Shown: positions 17,509-24,909 of the stretch, in pieces
Numbering within the stretch: the first letter of the stretch is position 1
Layout: every line of letters starts with the position of its first letter
From: Nocardioides sp. T2.26MG-1
Lineage (GTDB): Bacteria; Actinomycetota; Actinomycetes; Propionibacteriales; Nocardioidaceae
DNA length: 64,000 nucleotides
Direction of reading: 5' to 3'
Assembly (NCBI RefSeq): GCF_950101795.1
Contig: NZ_CATNLZ010000033.1
Span: forward strand, 122,916-186,915
The notes under the pieces: generated by a model
Told to the model about the DNA's origin: nothing
Database searches by the model: none
The model's input: only the letters and a program-made list of their open reading frames with translations
Made by a program: the position numbers and the translations under genes

Positions 17509-18438
17509 ATGAGCGACACCTCCGCTGCCACCGCACCGATCGTGGTCGTGACCGGGGCCAACGGCCTGGTCGGCTCGCGGGTCTGCGCGGCCCTGTCCGA
17601 GCGGGGCGCCACCGTGCGCGCCGTCGTACGCCGAGCCGGCTCCGCGCCGCGCCTGCCGGGCGTGGAGGAGCGGGTCGGTGCGTTCGGGGACCCGGCGTTC
17701 GCCGCCGCCGTGGCCGAGGGCGCCACCGCGGCGGTGACGACCGTGCACCCGATGGGCAGCGATCTCGAGACCCAGCGCCGGGTGGGCGTCGAGGCGACGG
17801 CGACGTTCGCCCGGGCCGCGGCGGCCTCCGGCGTCGAGCGGCTGGTGCACGTCTCGACCGCGGCGGTCTACGACCGGTCCCCGGGCGTCGGGGACGTCGA
17901 CGAGTCGGCGGCGCTCGTCACGGACGACGCGAACGACTACGCCGTGACGAAGCGGGACACGGACGCCGAGCTCGCGGCGGTCGCGGGCCCCACCCGGGTG
18001 CTGGTCCGGCCGCCGGCGATCCTCGGGAGCGGCGACAGCTCGGTCTGGAACACGCTCCGCCCCGCCGCGATCCGCGACGACGAGAGCGCCCGGCGGGTGG
18101 CGCCCGACCAGACGTTCTCGTGGGTCCACGTCGACGACCTCGCCGCGTTCGTCGCCGACGTCGCCGCCGGTCGGGTCCCTGCGGGCACCGACCCGGAGGC
18201 CGGGCCCGTCACCGGCGGGTGCACGGCGGTGAACCTGGCGGCCGCCCCGGGCACGGCGCGTGACTACTACGGGACCGTCACCGGTGCTCTGGGGGTGACG
18301 CCGGTCTGGGACGACGGCCCGGCGTGGACCGGGCGGATCCGCGCCGACCGCGCACGCGGGTGGGGCTGGCAGCCCACCGTCGACCTGTCAACGGCCCTGG
18401 CCGAGATCGCCGACGGCCTGCGCGCTCACCACTCGTAG
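17509..18438 (+). CDS. NAD(P)-dependent epimerase/dehydratase family protein
   Basis: A 309-residue extended SDR. The N-terminal Rossmann motif is TGANGLVG near residue 15. The catalytic region has HVSTAAVYD, then YAVTK at about residue 144, giving the Tyr-x-x-x-Lys pair. The C-terminal substrate domain includes FSWVHVDDLA. It looks like the NAD-dependent epimerase/dehydratase or 3-beta-hydroxysteroid dehydrogenase-like group; substrate unknown. It may be co-transcribed with mug. Its end overlaps the convergent hypothetical gene by 13 bp. Confidence 0.85.
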   Translation: MSDTSAATAPIVVVTGANGLVGSRVCAALSERGATVRAVVRRAGSAPRLPGVEERVGAFGDPAFAAAVAEGATAAVTTVHPMGSDLETQRRVGVEATATFARAAAASGVERLVHVSTAAVYDRSPGVGDVDESAALVTDDANDYAVTKRDTDAELAAVAGPTRVLVRPPAILGSGDSSVWNTLRPAAIRDDESARRVAPDQTFSWVHVDDLAAFVADVAAGRVPAGTDPEAGPVTGGCTAVNLAAAPGTARDYYGTVTGALGVTPVWDDGPAWTGRIRADRARGWGWQPTVDLSTALAEIADGLRAHHS

Positions 18439-18812
18439 CGCAGCGACCACCAGTGCGGCCCCCGGTCGGGGCGCCGCCGCCAGCCGATGCGGACCAGCTC
18501 GGCGTCGAGCTCGGCGAGACGCTGGCGGGCGAGCTCGGTCCACTTGTCGTCCCCCTCGTCCTCGAGGTCCTGGAGGAACGGCAGCGGGAACCGCACGCTC
18601 GCGGCCGCGTGGTCGCTCTCCTGGTGCGCCGGGATGGGGGCGGCCGCGACGAACCGGTACACCGGGCCACCGCCGGCGCCCATGACCGCGCCGAACAACG
18701 CGCTCTTCCAGGAGTGCCGGCCCACCTCCTCGAGGTGGATCTGGATCGCGCCCTCGGGCGGCTCCGCGATCTCCACCAGCCCCTGGTCGTCCGACGAATG
18801 CCATGTCGTCAT
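18426..18812 (-). CDS. Conserved hypothetical protein
   Basis: A 128-residue soluble protein with many Trp (ending HWWSLRYEW) and an acidic middle. No known domain recognised. The ATG at 18810-18812 is supported by the divergent layout with helR; upstream frame is low-complexity. The 3' end overlaps the epimerase gene tail-to-tail by 13 bp. Confidence 0.65.
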   Translation of the reverse strand: MTTWHSSDDQGLVEIAEPPEGAIQIHLEEVGRHSWKSALFGAVMGAGGGPVYRFVAAAPIPAHQESDHAAASVRFPLPFLQDLEDEGDDKWTELARQRLAELDAELVRIGWRRRPDRGPHWWSLRYEW

Positions 18813-18926
18813 GGCGCTCACCCTCCCGTGGCGGCCACTCCCGCCCGCCACCATGCTGGCGGGCGGGCCCGGACCCGGGTAGAGGCCTATGTCCTGGGCC
18901 CCGGTCGATCCTCGGGAGACGACGAA

Positions 18927-18950
18927 GGAGAGGAGCACCCGCTCCTCTCC
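18927..18950. promoter_or_regulatory. Perfect hairpin between the hypothetical gene and helR
   Basis: GGAGAGGAGC (18927-18936) and its exact complement (18941-18950) enclose a 4-nt loop ACCC. It lies in the divergent gap 24 bp upstream of the rifamycin-associated element, so it could be a 5' structure or regulator site. Confidence 0.5.
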
Positions 18951-18973
18951 ACTTCCAACGTATAGCGCAGGTG

Positions 18974-18993
18974 GGGGCTTGCGGCAAGGCCCC
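18974..18993 (+). promoter_or_regulatory. Rifamycin-associated element (RAE) upstream of helR
   Basis: The sequence GGGGCTTGCGGCAAGGCCCC is an imperfect inverted repeat matching, from memory, the published rifamycin-associated element found ahead of rifamycin-inducible genes in actinobacteria. It lies 51 bp upstream of the helR ATG. Together with the gene type this predicts induction by rifamycins. Confidence 0.8.
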
Positions 18994-19044
18994 GGTGAGG
19001 CCGCAGAATCACCGGCCGACGCCGTCAACAGGGGGATCTCACGC

Positions 19045-21297
19045 ATGACCAGAGGCACGACCAGCCCGACGACCAGCCCGACGACCAGCCCGACGACCAG
19101 CCCGACGACCAGCCCGACGACCAGCCCGACGACCAACACTGCGTTCGACCTGGCCGAGGGGCTCGAGGCCAAGGCCGACCCGGTCCTGATCGGCCGCGAC
19201 CAGCGGCACTTCGCCGCGATCGGCCAGGCGATCGAGGAGGCCGTCGACGACCTCACCGAGCGGCTCGACGCCGCCCGCCGGCAGGCCGGCGGGACCGGTC
19301 AGGAGGCCATGGACCGCGACCTCGAGGTGCACCGGCTGACCGCACGCCTGCGCACGCTCCGGCGCTACGGCCTCGACCTGTGCCTCGGACACGTGGTCGG
19401 CGCCGACGACCCGGAGCCGACGTACGTCGGACGTCTCGGGCTCACCGACCGCTCGGGCCGGCGACTGCTGATCGACTGGCGCTCCCCGGCGGCCGAGCCG
19501 TTCTTCGCCGCCACCCACGCGCACCCGATGGGCCTGGTCAGCCGCCGCCGGTACCGCTGGACCCGGGGCCGGGTCACCGACTACTGGGACGAGGTCTTCA
19601 CCGCGGACGGCCTGGAGGGGCACCACGCTGCCCTCGACGACCAGTCCGCGTTCGTCGCGAGCCTCGGCGCAAGCCGGTCGCCGCGGATGCGGGACGTGCT
19701 GGGCACCATCCAGGCCGACCAGGACGCGATCATCCGCGCGGGCTCGCGCGGCGCGCTGGTCGTCGACGGCGGCCCGGGCACCGGCAAGACCGTCGTGGCG
19801 CTCCACCGCACGGCGTACCTCCTCTATGCCGACCCCAGGCTCGGCCACCGCCGCGGCGGCGTGCTGTTCGTCGGCCCGCACGAGCCCTACCTGGCCTACG
19901 TCGCGGACGTGCTGCCGAGCCTCGGCGAGGAGGGCGTGCAGACCTGCACGCTGCGCGACCTGCTGCCGGAGGGCGCGACCGCCGCACCCGAGACCGACCC
20001 CGCGGTCGCCGCACTCAAGGCGTCCGCGGACCTGGTGCGCGCGATCGAGCCGGCGGTGCGGATCTGGGAGGAGCCGCCCACCGAGCCGATGCTCGTCGAG
20101 ACCCCGTGGGCCGACGTCCCGCTGAGTGCCGAGGACTGGGCCGAGGCGTTCGAGTCGCCCGCGCCCGGCACCCCGCACAACGAGGCGCGCGACGAGGTCT
20201 GGGAGGCGCTGCTCGCGATCCTGGCCGACAAGCACGCCGACGAGGCCGGTGAGGAGGTCCCCGGCGACGGCCTGCGCCGCGCGCTGGTGCGCAACGCCGA
20301 CCTCGTGGACGCCTTCACCCGGGCCTGGCCGCTGGTCGAGGCCACCGAGCTGGTGGGCGACCTGTGGTCGGTGCCGGCGTACCTCCGCCGCTGCGCTCCC
20401 TGGCTCGCGCCCGAGGACGTACGCCGCCTCCAGCGCGCGGACCCGCACGCGTGGACGCTGTCCGACCTGCCGCTCCTCGACGCGGCGCGCCAGCGGCTCG
20501 GCGACCCGGACGTCTCCCGGCAGCGGCGCCGCCGCGAGGCGGCGCTGGCCGCTGCGCGGGAGGAGATGGACCGGGTCGTGGACCACCTGGTCGCCACCGA
20601 CGACTCCGAGATGATGGTGATGTCGATGCTGCGCGTGGAGGACCTGCAGGGCGCACTGGTCGACGAGGACGCCGCGCCCCGGCCCGACCCGGACCGGCTG
20701 GCCGGGCCGTTCGCCCACGTCGTGGTCGACGAGGCGCAGGAGCTGACCGACGCCGAGTGGCAGATGCTGCTCGCCCGCTGCCCCTCCCGCAGCCTGACGA
20801 TCGTCGGTGACCGCGCCCAGGCGGGCCACGGCTTCGCCGAGTCCTGGGCGGACCGGCTGGCGCGGGTCGGGCTCCACCACGTCGAGGTGGCGTCGCTGAG
20901 CATCAACTACCGGACGCCGGCCGAGGTGATGGCCGCGGCCGAGCCGGTGATCCGGGCCGCGCTGCCCGACGCCAACGTGCCGACGTCGGTGCGCAGCACC
21001 GGCGTGCCGGTGCGCCACGGGTCCGTGGCGGACCTGCCGTCGATCGTGACGTCCTGGCTGGCCGAGCACGCCGAGGGCATCGCGTGTGTGATCAGCACCG
21101 GGCCGCTCGACGTCGCACTGCCGGCGTCGTCCCGCGTCCGAGTGCTGACGCCCGAGCTCGCCAAGGGACTGGAGTTCGACCTCGTGGTGCTCGTCGATCC
21201 TGACGCCTTCGGCGAGGGCATCGAGGGTGCCGTGGACCGCTACGTCGCCATGACCCGCGCCACGCAGCAGCTGGTCGTGCTGACGCACGACGGTTGA
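19045..21297 (+). CDS. helR: HelR/HelD-type RNA polymerase-associated ATPase (rifamycin tolerance)
   Basis: A 750-residue UvrD-like superfamily 1 ATPase of the HelD/HelR group, which inserts into RNA polymerase, frees it from nucleic acid and, for HelR, displaces rifamycin. A coiled-coil N-terminal arm (about 35-110) precedes Walker A GGPGTGKT at residue 242 and Walker B VVVDEAQE at about 559-566; the end has the helicase motif VAMTRATQQLVVL. The size matches actinobacterial HelR. A rifamycin-associated element sits 51 bp upstream. Odd feature: residues 5-30 are six TTSP repeats from a 12-bp tandem repeat, absent from the family core. The start is the ATG just before these repeats. Confidence 0.9.
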   Translation: MTRGTTSPTTSPTTSPTTSPTTSPTTSPTTNTAFDLAEGLEAKADPVLIGRDQRHFAAIGQAIEEAVDDLTERLDAARRQAGGTGQEAMDRDLEVHRLTARLRTLRRYGLDLCLGHVVGADDPEPTYVGRLGLTDRSGRRLLIDWRSPAAEPFFAATHAHPMGLVSRRRYRWTRGRVTDYWDEVFTADGLEGHHAALDDQSAFVASLGASRSPRMRDVLGTIQADQDAIIRAGSRGALVVDGGPGTGKTVVALHRTAYLLYADPRLGHRRGGVLFVGPHEPYLAYVADVLPSLGEEGVQTCTLRDLLPEGATAAPETDPAVAALKASADLVRAIEPAVRIWEEPPTEPMLVETPWADVPLSAEDWAEAFESPAPGTPHNEARDEVWEALLAILADKHADEAGEEVPGDGLRRALVRNADLVDAFTRAWPLVEATELVGDLWSVPAYLRRCAPWLAPEDVRRLQRADPHAWTLSDLPLLDAARQRLGDPDVSRQRRRREAALAAAREEMDRVVDHLVATDDSEMMVMSMLRVEDLQGALVDEDAAPRPDPDRLAGPFAHVVVDEAQELTDAEWQMLLARCPSRSLTIVGDRAQAGHGFAESWADRLARVGLHHVEVASLSINYRTPAEVMAAAEPVIRAALPDANVPTSVRSTGVPVRHGSVADLPSIVTSWLAEHAEGIACVISTGPLDVALPASSRVRVLTPELAKGLEFDLVVLVDPDAFGEGIEGAVDRYVAMTRATQQLVVLTHDG
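19057..19128 (+). repeat. 12-bp tandem repeat coding TTSP x6
   Basis: Six identical copies of ACGACCAGCCCG lie in frame just after the helR start codon, plus a partial seventh, and encode a Thr/Ser/Pro-rich N-terminal tail. Exact copies imply recent slippage expansion. Confidence 0.9.
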
Positions 21298-21362
21298 GGC
21301 ACCACCACGGCTCGAGCTGATCGCCGCGGGCGCGTGGGGCTGCGGGGATCTCGACGGGCTCT

Positions 21363-21378
21363 CGGGCCGGGGGGCCCG
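21363..21378. terminator. Hairpin between convergent helR and the DUF222 gene
   Basis: CGGGCC (21363-21368), loop GGGG, GGCCCG (21373-21378). It lies 65 bp after the helR stop and 12 bp before the end of the convergent DUF222 gene. The stem is short, so function is only possible. Confidence 0.35.
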
Positions 21379-21389
21379 CGCTGCTCGAT

Positions 21390-22679
21390 CTATGACTCCC
21401 GGTCATGGGTGTGGCCCCGTCGGCCGCGGCCGGCGGGGTCGTGCCAGTCGATATGTCGGGTGTAGGTCCGACCCATCGGGCTGGTCCACACCATCAACCG
21501 ATGCCCGACCCTCTGTAGGGTCCAGCCGCCGTGGGTCTTCAAGCGGTGGTGGAATCGGCACTCGGGGACGAGGTTGCACGAGCAGGTGGGTCCGCCGTCG
21601 GCCCAGGCGACGACATGGTCGAGATCACAGCCGCGCGAGGGTCTGGAACATCCCGGAAAGACACAGGTCGGGTGCGTGAGAAGCACCTGCTCCCGCAGGC
21701 GCGGTGAGGGGGTGTAGCCGGGGACCTCGATGTGCTCGCCCAGGTCGACCACGGGCCGGATGACCACCTGGCCGGTGGCGGTCGAGCACCAATCCTCGAC
21801 TTGTCCCACCAGGACGTTGCTCCCGGTGTTCTCCACTCCGGCCAGCGCACTCTCGGAGAGGTGCGTATAGATCACGAGCTGACGCTGCGACCGTCGCGGC
21901 AGCTCTGACTCGGTGTCGGGGGCGAGCATCAGGTCTCCGCGGGCCAGGGCGCCGGCGGCCATCGCGCGCCGGACGTCGAGGGACTCCTCGCAGCCGAGGT
22001 CGGCCAGCTGCTGAGCGCCTGCCCTGAGGGCGTGGTCGAGGTCGAGGGCGTCGGCGAGGTCGAGCTCCCCGCGCACCGTCGCGGTGCCGTCGAGTGAGGG
22101 GTGGTGGGTGTCGACGTCGAGGAACCGGCCCTCGGCGGCCAGGAGGCGGCGGTGCTCGGCCTCGACCGGGTCGAACAACGCGCGGGCTGCTTCGACGGTG
22201 CGGTCCAGCTGGGCCCAGGTGAGCCGGTGCGCGACCGGGGCGACGTGCCGGTCCACGTGGTCAGCCCCGTCGGCCGGCAGCGACATGGTCCGGTCGGCGA
22301 TCTTGCGGGCCCGCCACACCGCGACCTGCCCGGCCATCACGCGTGCCCACAGCCGCGGGAGCCGGTACCTGACCTCGACCGCGTCACCCAAGTACGAGCG
22401 GCCGGCGTCGGTGGTCATCGCGACCGCGAGGGCGAAGTCGGCGACGCAGAACTCCGCGACCAACGGTGCGCCGGGTCCGGCGATCGCGAGCTCACCCTCC
22501 GTGCCTTCGACGGTGGCGGCGTCGTCCAGTGCGTCGACCGGGTGGGCGGCGGCCCACTCGGCGGCGAGTCGGAACTGGCCGACCTCGGCGTCGGTGAGCA
22601 CCGAGTGGGTCGACTCCAGGGCAGCCAGGACCTCGGCCGGGGTGTCCGGTCCGAGGTGCTCGAGCGGGGTGGCTGCCAT
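21390..22679 (-). CDS. DUF222 domain HNH endonuclease-like protein
   Basis: A 429-residue protein of the actinobacterial DUF222-HNH family, usually present in several copies per Nocardioides genome and related to 13E12-repeat proteins. Residues about 20-330 are the helical DUF222 region; the C-terminus is an HNH nuclease core: CVFPGCSRPSRGCDLDHVVAW, then CNLVPECRFHHRLKTHGGW. The biological role is not established; mobile-element origin is often suggested. The ATG start fits MAATPLEHLGP, as in relatives. It is monocistronic. Confidence 0.88.
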   Translation of the reverse strand: MAATPLEHLGPDTPAEVLAALESTHSVLTDAEVGQFRLAAEWAAAHPVDALDDAATVEGTEGELAIAGPGAPLVAEFCVADFALAVAMTTDAGRSYLGDAVEVRYRLPRLWARVMAGQVAVWRARKIADRTMSLPADGADHVDRHVAPVAHRLTWAQLDRTVEAARALFDPVEAEHRRLLAAEGRFLDVDTHHPSLDGTATVRGELDLADALDLDHALRAGAQQLADLGCEESLDVRRAMAAGALARGDLMLAPDTESELPRRSQRQLVIYTHLSESALAGVENTGSNVLVGQVEDWCSTATGQVVIRPVVDLGEHIEVPGYTPSPRLREQVLLTHPTCVFPGCSRPSRGCDLDHVVAWADGGPTCSCNLVPECRFHHRLKTHGGWTLQRVGHRLMVWTSPMGRTYTRHIDWHDPAGRGRRGHTHDRES

Positions 22680-22999
22680 GTACCCATCCCAGCAGAGCCC
22701 ACCGACATCCGAAGGGCCCAGAACGCTGTATCCACAGGGCCCTGGGCAATCCGAATTAGAATCGCGCGCCGGTCCAGGTGGGCTGATCGGCAGGAGGAAT
22801 CCCGGGTCAACGACGACGACCACAGCACGGCGACCACAAGCCGACCTCGTGCCAACAGACCACGAAGACCACCCTCGGGTGACCACAGCGAACGGCGACC
22901 ACGCTCCCTCGTTCTTCGACCACAACGACCCGAGCAGACCCGCAGGCCGACGCGCGCCGACCTGCGGGGTGGTTTCGAGACGGTTGCTGCGCAACCCCC
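22680..22999. other. 320-bp intergenic region with clustered GACCAC motifs
   Basis: The region between the DUF222 start and the end of the MmyB-like regulator gene has no convincing gene. It contains seven GACCAC motifs between 22818 and 22923, an imperfect hairpin (22941-22966) that could terminate the regulator transcript, and the start of a REP-like element (22968-23008). The DUF222 promoter must lie at its left end, where the sequence is less GC-rich. Confidence 0.6.
22941..22966 (-). terminator. Hairpin downstream of the MmyB-like regulator gene
   Basis: CGCAGG (22941-22946) pairs with CCTGCG (22961-22966), and the inner bases extend the stem with two mismatches. It lies 34 bp past the stop codon at 23000 on the minus strand. 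Confidence 0.4.
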
Positions 23000-23008
23000 T
23001 CAACCACC
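22968..23008. repeat. REP-like palindromic element, family Q
   Basis: Nested inverted repeats: outer arms GGTGGTT (22968-22974) and AACCACC (23002-23008), inner arms GGTTGC (22982-22987) and GCAACC (22991-22996). The ends GTTTCGAG...CTCAACC match the tandem element inside the gene at 44.0-44.2 kb. The minus-strand stop codon of the regulator (23000-23002) is within this element, and the last dozen codons of that gene derive from adjoining repeat-like sequence. Confidence 0.7.
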
Positions 23009-23887
23009 GTGCTGCGCTCGCCCCTCAGGGGTCTCGAGCTGCCGGCTGGTGGCGGTCCAGCTGGCCAGGAGACGCAGGGCGTCACGCGACGGGCTGGCGG
23101 GCTCGGTCGTGAAGATGAAAAGGGTCTGGTCCGGGTCGCCGGGGAGCAGCAGGGTCTCGTAGTCGACGACGACCTCGCCGGCGACGGGGTGCCGCAGGTG
23201 CTTGCGGCCGTGCGTGCGTTGGTAGACGCCGTGCTCGGCCCACCACGTGCGGAACTCCGCGCTCTCCTCGAGCAGCAGGGCGATGAGCTCCTGCAGACCG
23301 CGGTCGTCGGGGTGGGAGCCGTGGGCGAGGCGCAGCGACTCGACCACGGTCCGCGCCTGGTCGGGCCAGTCGAGGAACAACGCCCGGGCGTCGGGAGCGA
23401 GCAGGATCCAGCGGGCGTAGTTGCGCTCGGCGGCGGGCATCCGCTCGAAGTCGGTGAACAGCGCACGAGCCAGGGCGTTGCTCGCGAGCACCTCCGAACG
23501 CCGGCCGAGGATCAGGGCGGGCTGGCCGTCGAGGTCGTCGAGGAACTGGTGGAGCCCGGGGCGCACCCGCTGCACCGACGGCGCTGCGGGTCGGCCGCGC
23601 TGCCGCGTCCCACCGAGCAGGTGGTCGAGGTGCTCGCGGCCGGCGGCGTCGAGGGCGAGGGCGCGCGCGACGGCGTCGACCACCGCCGGCGACGGCGCGA
23701 TCGGACGGCCCTGCTCGAGCCGGGCGTAGTAGTCGGTCGACACCCCCGCGAGCAGCGCGACCTCTTCGCGCCGCAGCCCGGGCACCCGGCGGATCCGGCC
23801 GTCGGCGGGCAGGCCGGCACGCAACGGGTCGACGCGGGCCCGGGCACGCCGCAGGAAGTCCGCGAGCTCGGTGTTGCGTTCGGCCAT
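23000..23887 (-). CDS. MmyB-like helix-turn-helix transcriptional regulator
   Basis: A 295-residue regulator with an XRE-type helix-turn-helix (VPGLRREEVALLAGVSTDYYARLEQG is the span at residues 34-59) followed by a MmyB-type ligand-binding domain with a PAS-like fold (about 110-270, including ILGRRSEVLASNALARAL). Proteins of this class bind fatty-acid-like ligands in known structures and often sit divergent to an SDR they control, as here. The start is ATG at 23887, with 161 bp to the SDR start. The last residues (LETPEGRAQHGG) come from REP-like sequence, so the C-terminus seems to have been altered by repeat insertion. Confidence 0.88.
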   Translation of the reverse strand: MAERNTELADFLRRARARVDPLRAGLPADGRIRRVPGLRREEVALLAGVSTDYYARLEQGRPIAPSPAVVDAVARALALDAAGREHLDHLLGGTRQRGRPAAPSVQRVRPGLHQFLDDLDGQPALILGRRSEVLASNALARALFTDFERMPAAERNYARWILLAPDARALFLDWPDQARTVVESLRLAHGSHPDDRGLQELIALLLEESAEFRTWWAEHGVYQRTHGRKHLRHPVAGEVVVDYETLLLPGDPDQTLFIFTTEPASPSRDALRLLASWTATSRQLETPEGRAQHGG

Positions 23888-23929
23888 GCCCCCATCGTCG
23901 CAGTCGCGAGCACGGCTCGGGTGGGCCTG

Positions 23930-23950
23930 CCTAGGACGCCGAGTCCTCGG
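23930..23950. promoter_or_regulatory. Candidate operator of the MmyB-like regulator
   Basis: CCTAGGAC (23930-23937) and GTCCTCGG (23943-23950) form an inverted repeat with a 5-nt spacer and one mismatch, in the gap between the divergent regulator and SDR genes, 42 bp from the regulator start codon. Confidence 0.55.
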
Positions 23951-24048
23951 CATCGGAGGGCTCACGGACCGCCCCTGCAGCGGCGTACGGCGGCCAAGAC
24001 TCGAGAGGTCGGCGCCACCAGGGCGCCACCCGACCACAGGAGAGTCCC

Positions 24049-24906
24049 ATGACCTACCCCACCGACCGTCCCGCCACCTGGTTCGTCACCGGCACCTCGC
24101 GCGGCCTCGGCCTCGAGCTGGTCCGCCGGCTCCTCGTGCGCGGCGACCGCGTCGCTGCCACGACGCGCTCGATCCAGCGTCTGTGCGAGGCGCTCGGCAC
24201 CACCGACACCTCGCAACTGCTGCCCCTCGAGGTCGACCTCACCGACGAGCAGTCCGTGGCCCACGCCGTCCGCGCGACCGCCGAGCGCTTCGGGAGCATC
24301 GACGTCGTCGTCAACAACGCGGGCTACGGCTACCTCGCCGCCGTCGAGGAGGTCAGCGACCGGGACGCGCGGCAGATGTTCGACGTGCAGGTGTTCGGCT
24401 CGTGGAACGTGCTGCGTGCCGTCCTCCCGATGCTGCGTCGCCAGCACGCCGGGCACATCATCAACATCTCGAGCATCGTCGCCCTGACGCCTTTCCCCGG
24501 CTGGGGCCTGTACGGCGCCGCCAAGTCCGCCCTCGGCGCGCTGACCGAGTCGCTGGCGGCCGAGGTCGCCGAGCACGGCATCGCGGTGAACCTCGTCGAG
24601 CCGGGCTACATGCGCACCGACTTCCTGCGCCCGGTCTCCCTCGGCCTGCCGACCACGACGGCGGACGGCTACGACGCGATCCGGTCGATGACCGAGACCC
24701 ACCTGGCGATGCCGGGCACCCAGCTCGGCGACCCGACCCGTGCTGCGGCGGCCATCATCGAGGTGGCCGTCACCCGAGACGCTCCGATGCACCAGCTGCT
24801 GGGCTCGGACTCCTACCAGCTCGCGGGCGCGCGGCTCGAGGCGCTGGCCGACGACCTCGAGGCCGGACGCGCGCTCGCGGTCACGACCGACATCCCGCAG
24901 GACTGA
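24049..24906 (+). CDS. Short-chain dehydrogenase/reductase
   Basis: A 285-residue classical SDR with TGTSRGLG near residue 14, NNAGYGY near residue 90, SSI near 142 and the catalytic YGAAK near residue 155. This subgroup (divergent from MmyB-like regulators) is commonly annotated as an oxidoreductase of unknown substrate. The AGGAGAG Shine-Dalgarno 5 nt before ATG fixes the start. It is separated by only 3 bp from the end of convergent glgC. Confidence 0.9.
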   Translation: MTYPTDRPATWFVTGTSRGLGLELVRRLLVRGDRVAATTRSIQRLCEALGTTDTSQLLPLEVDLTDEQSVAHAVRATAERFGSIDVVVNNAGYGYLAAVEEVSDRDARQMFDVQVFGSWNVLRAVLPMLRRQHAGHIINISSIVALTPFPGWGLYGAAKSALGALTESLAAEVAEHGIAVNLVEPGYMRTDFLRPVSLGLPTTTADGYDAIRSMTETHLAMPGTQLGDPTRAAAAIIEVAVTRDAPMHQLLGSDSYQLAGARLEALADDLEAGRALAVTTDIPQD

Positions 24907-24909
24907 GCG

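Noticed and set aside
22848..23112. A plus-strand frame with Asp-His repeats after the DUF222 gene
   Set aside because: It runs through the REP element and antisense through the regulator gene, and lacks a Shine-Dalgarno and a domain.
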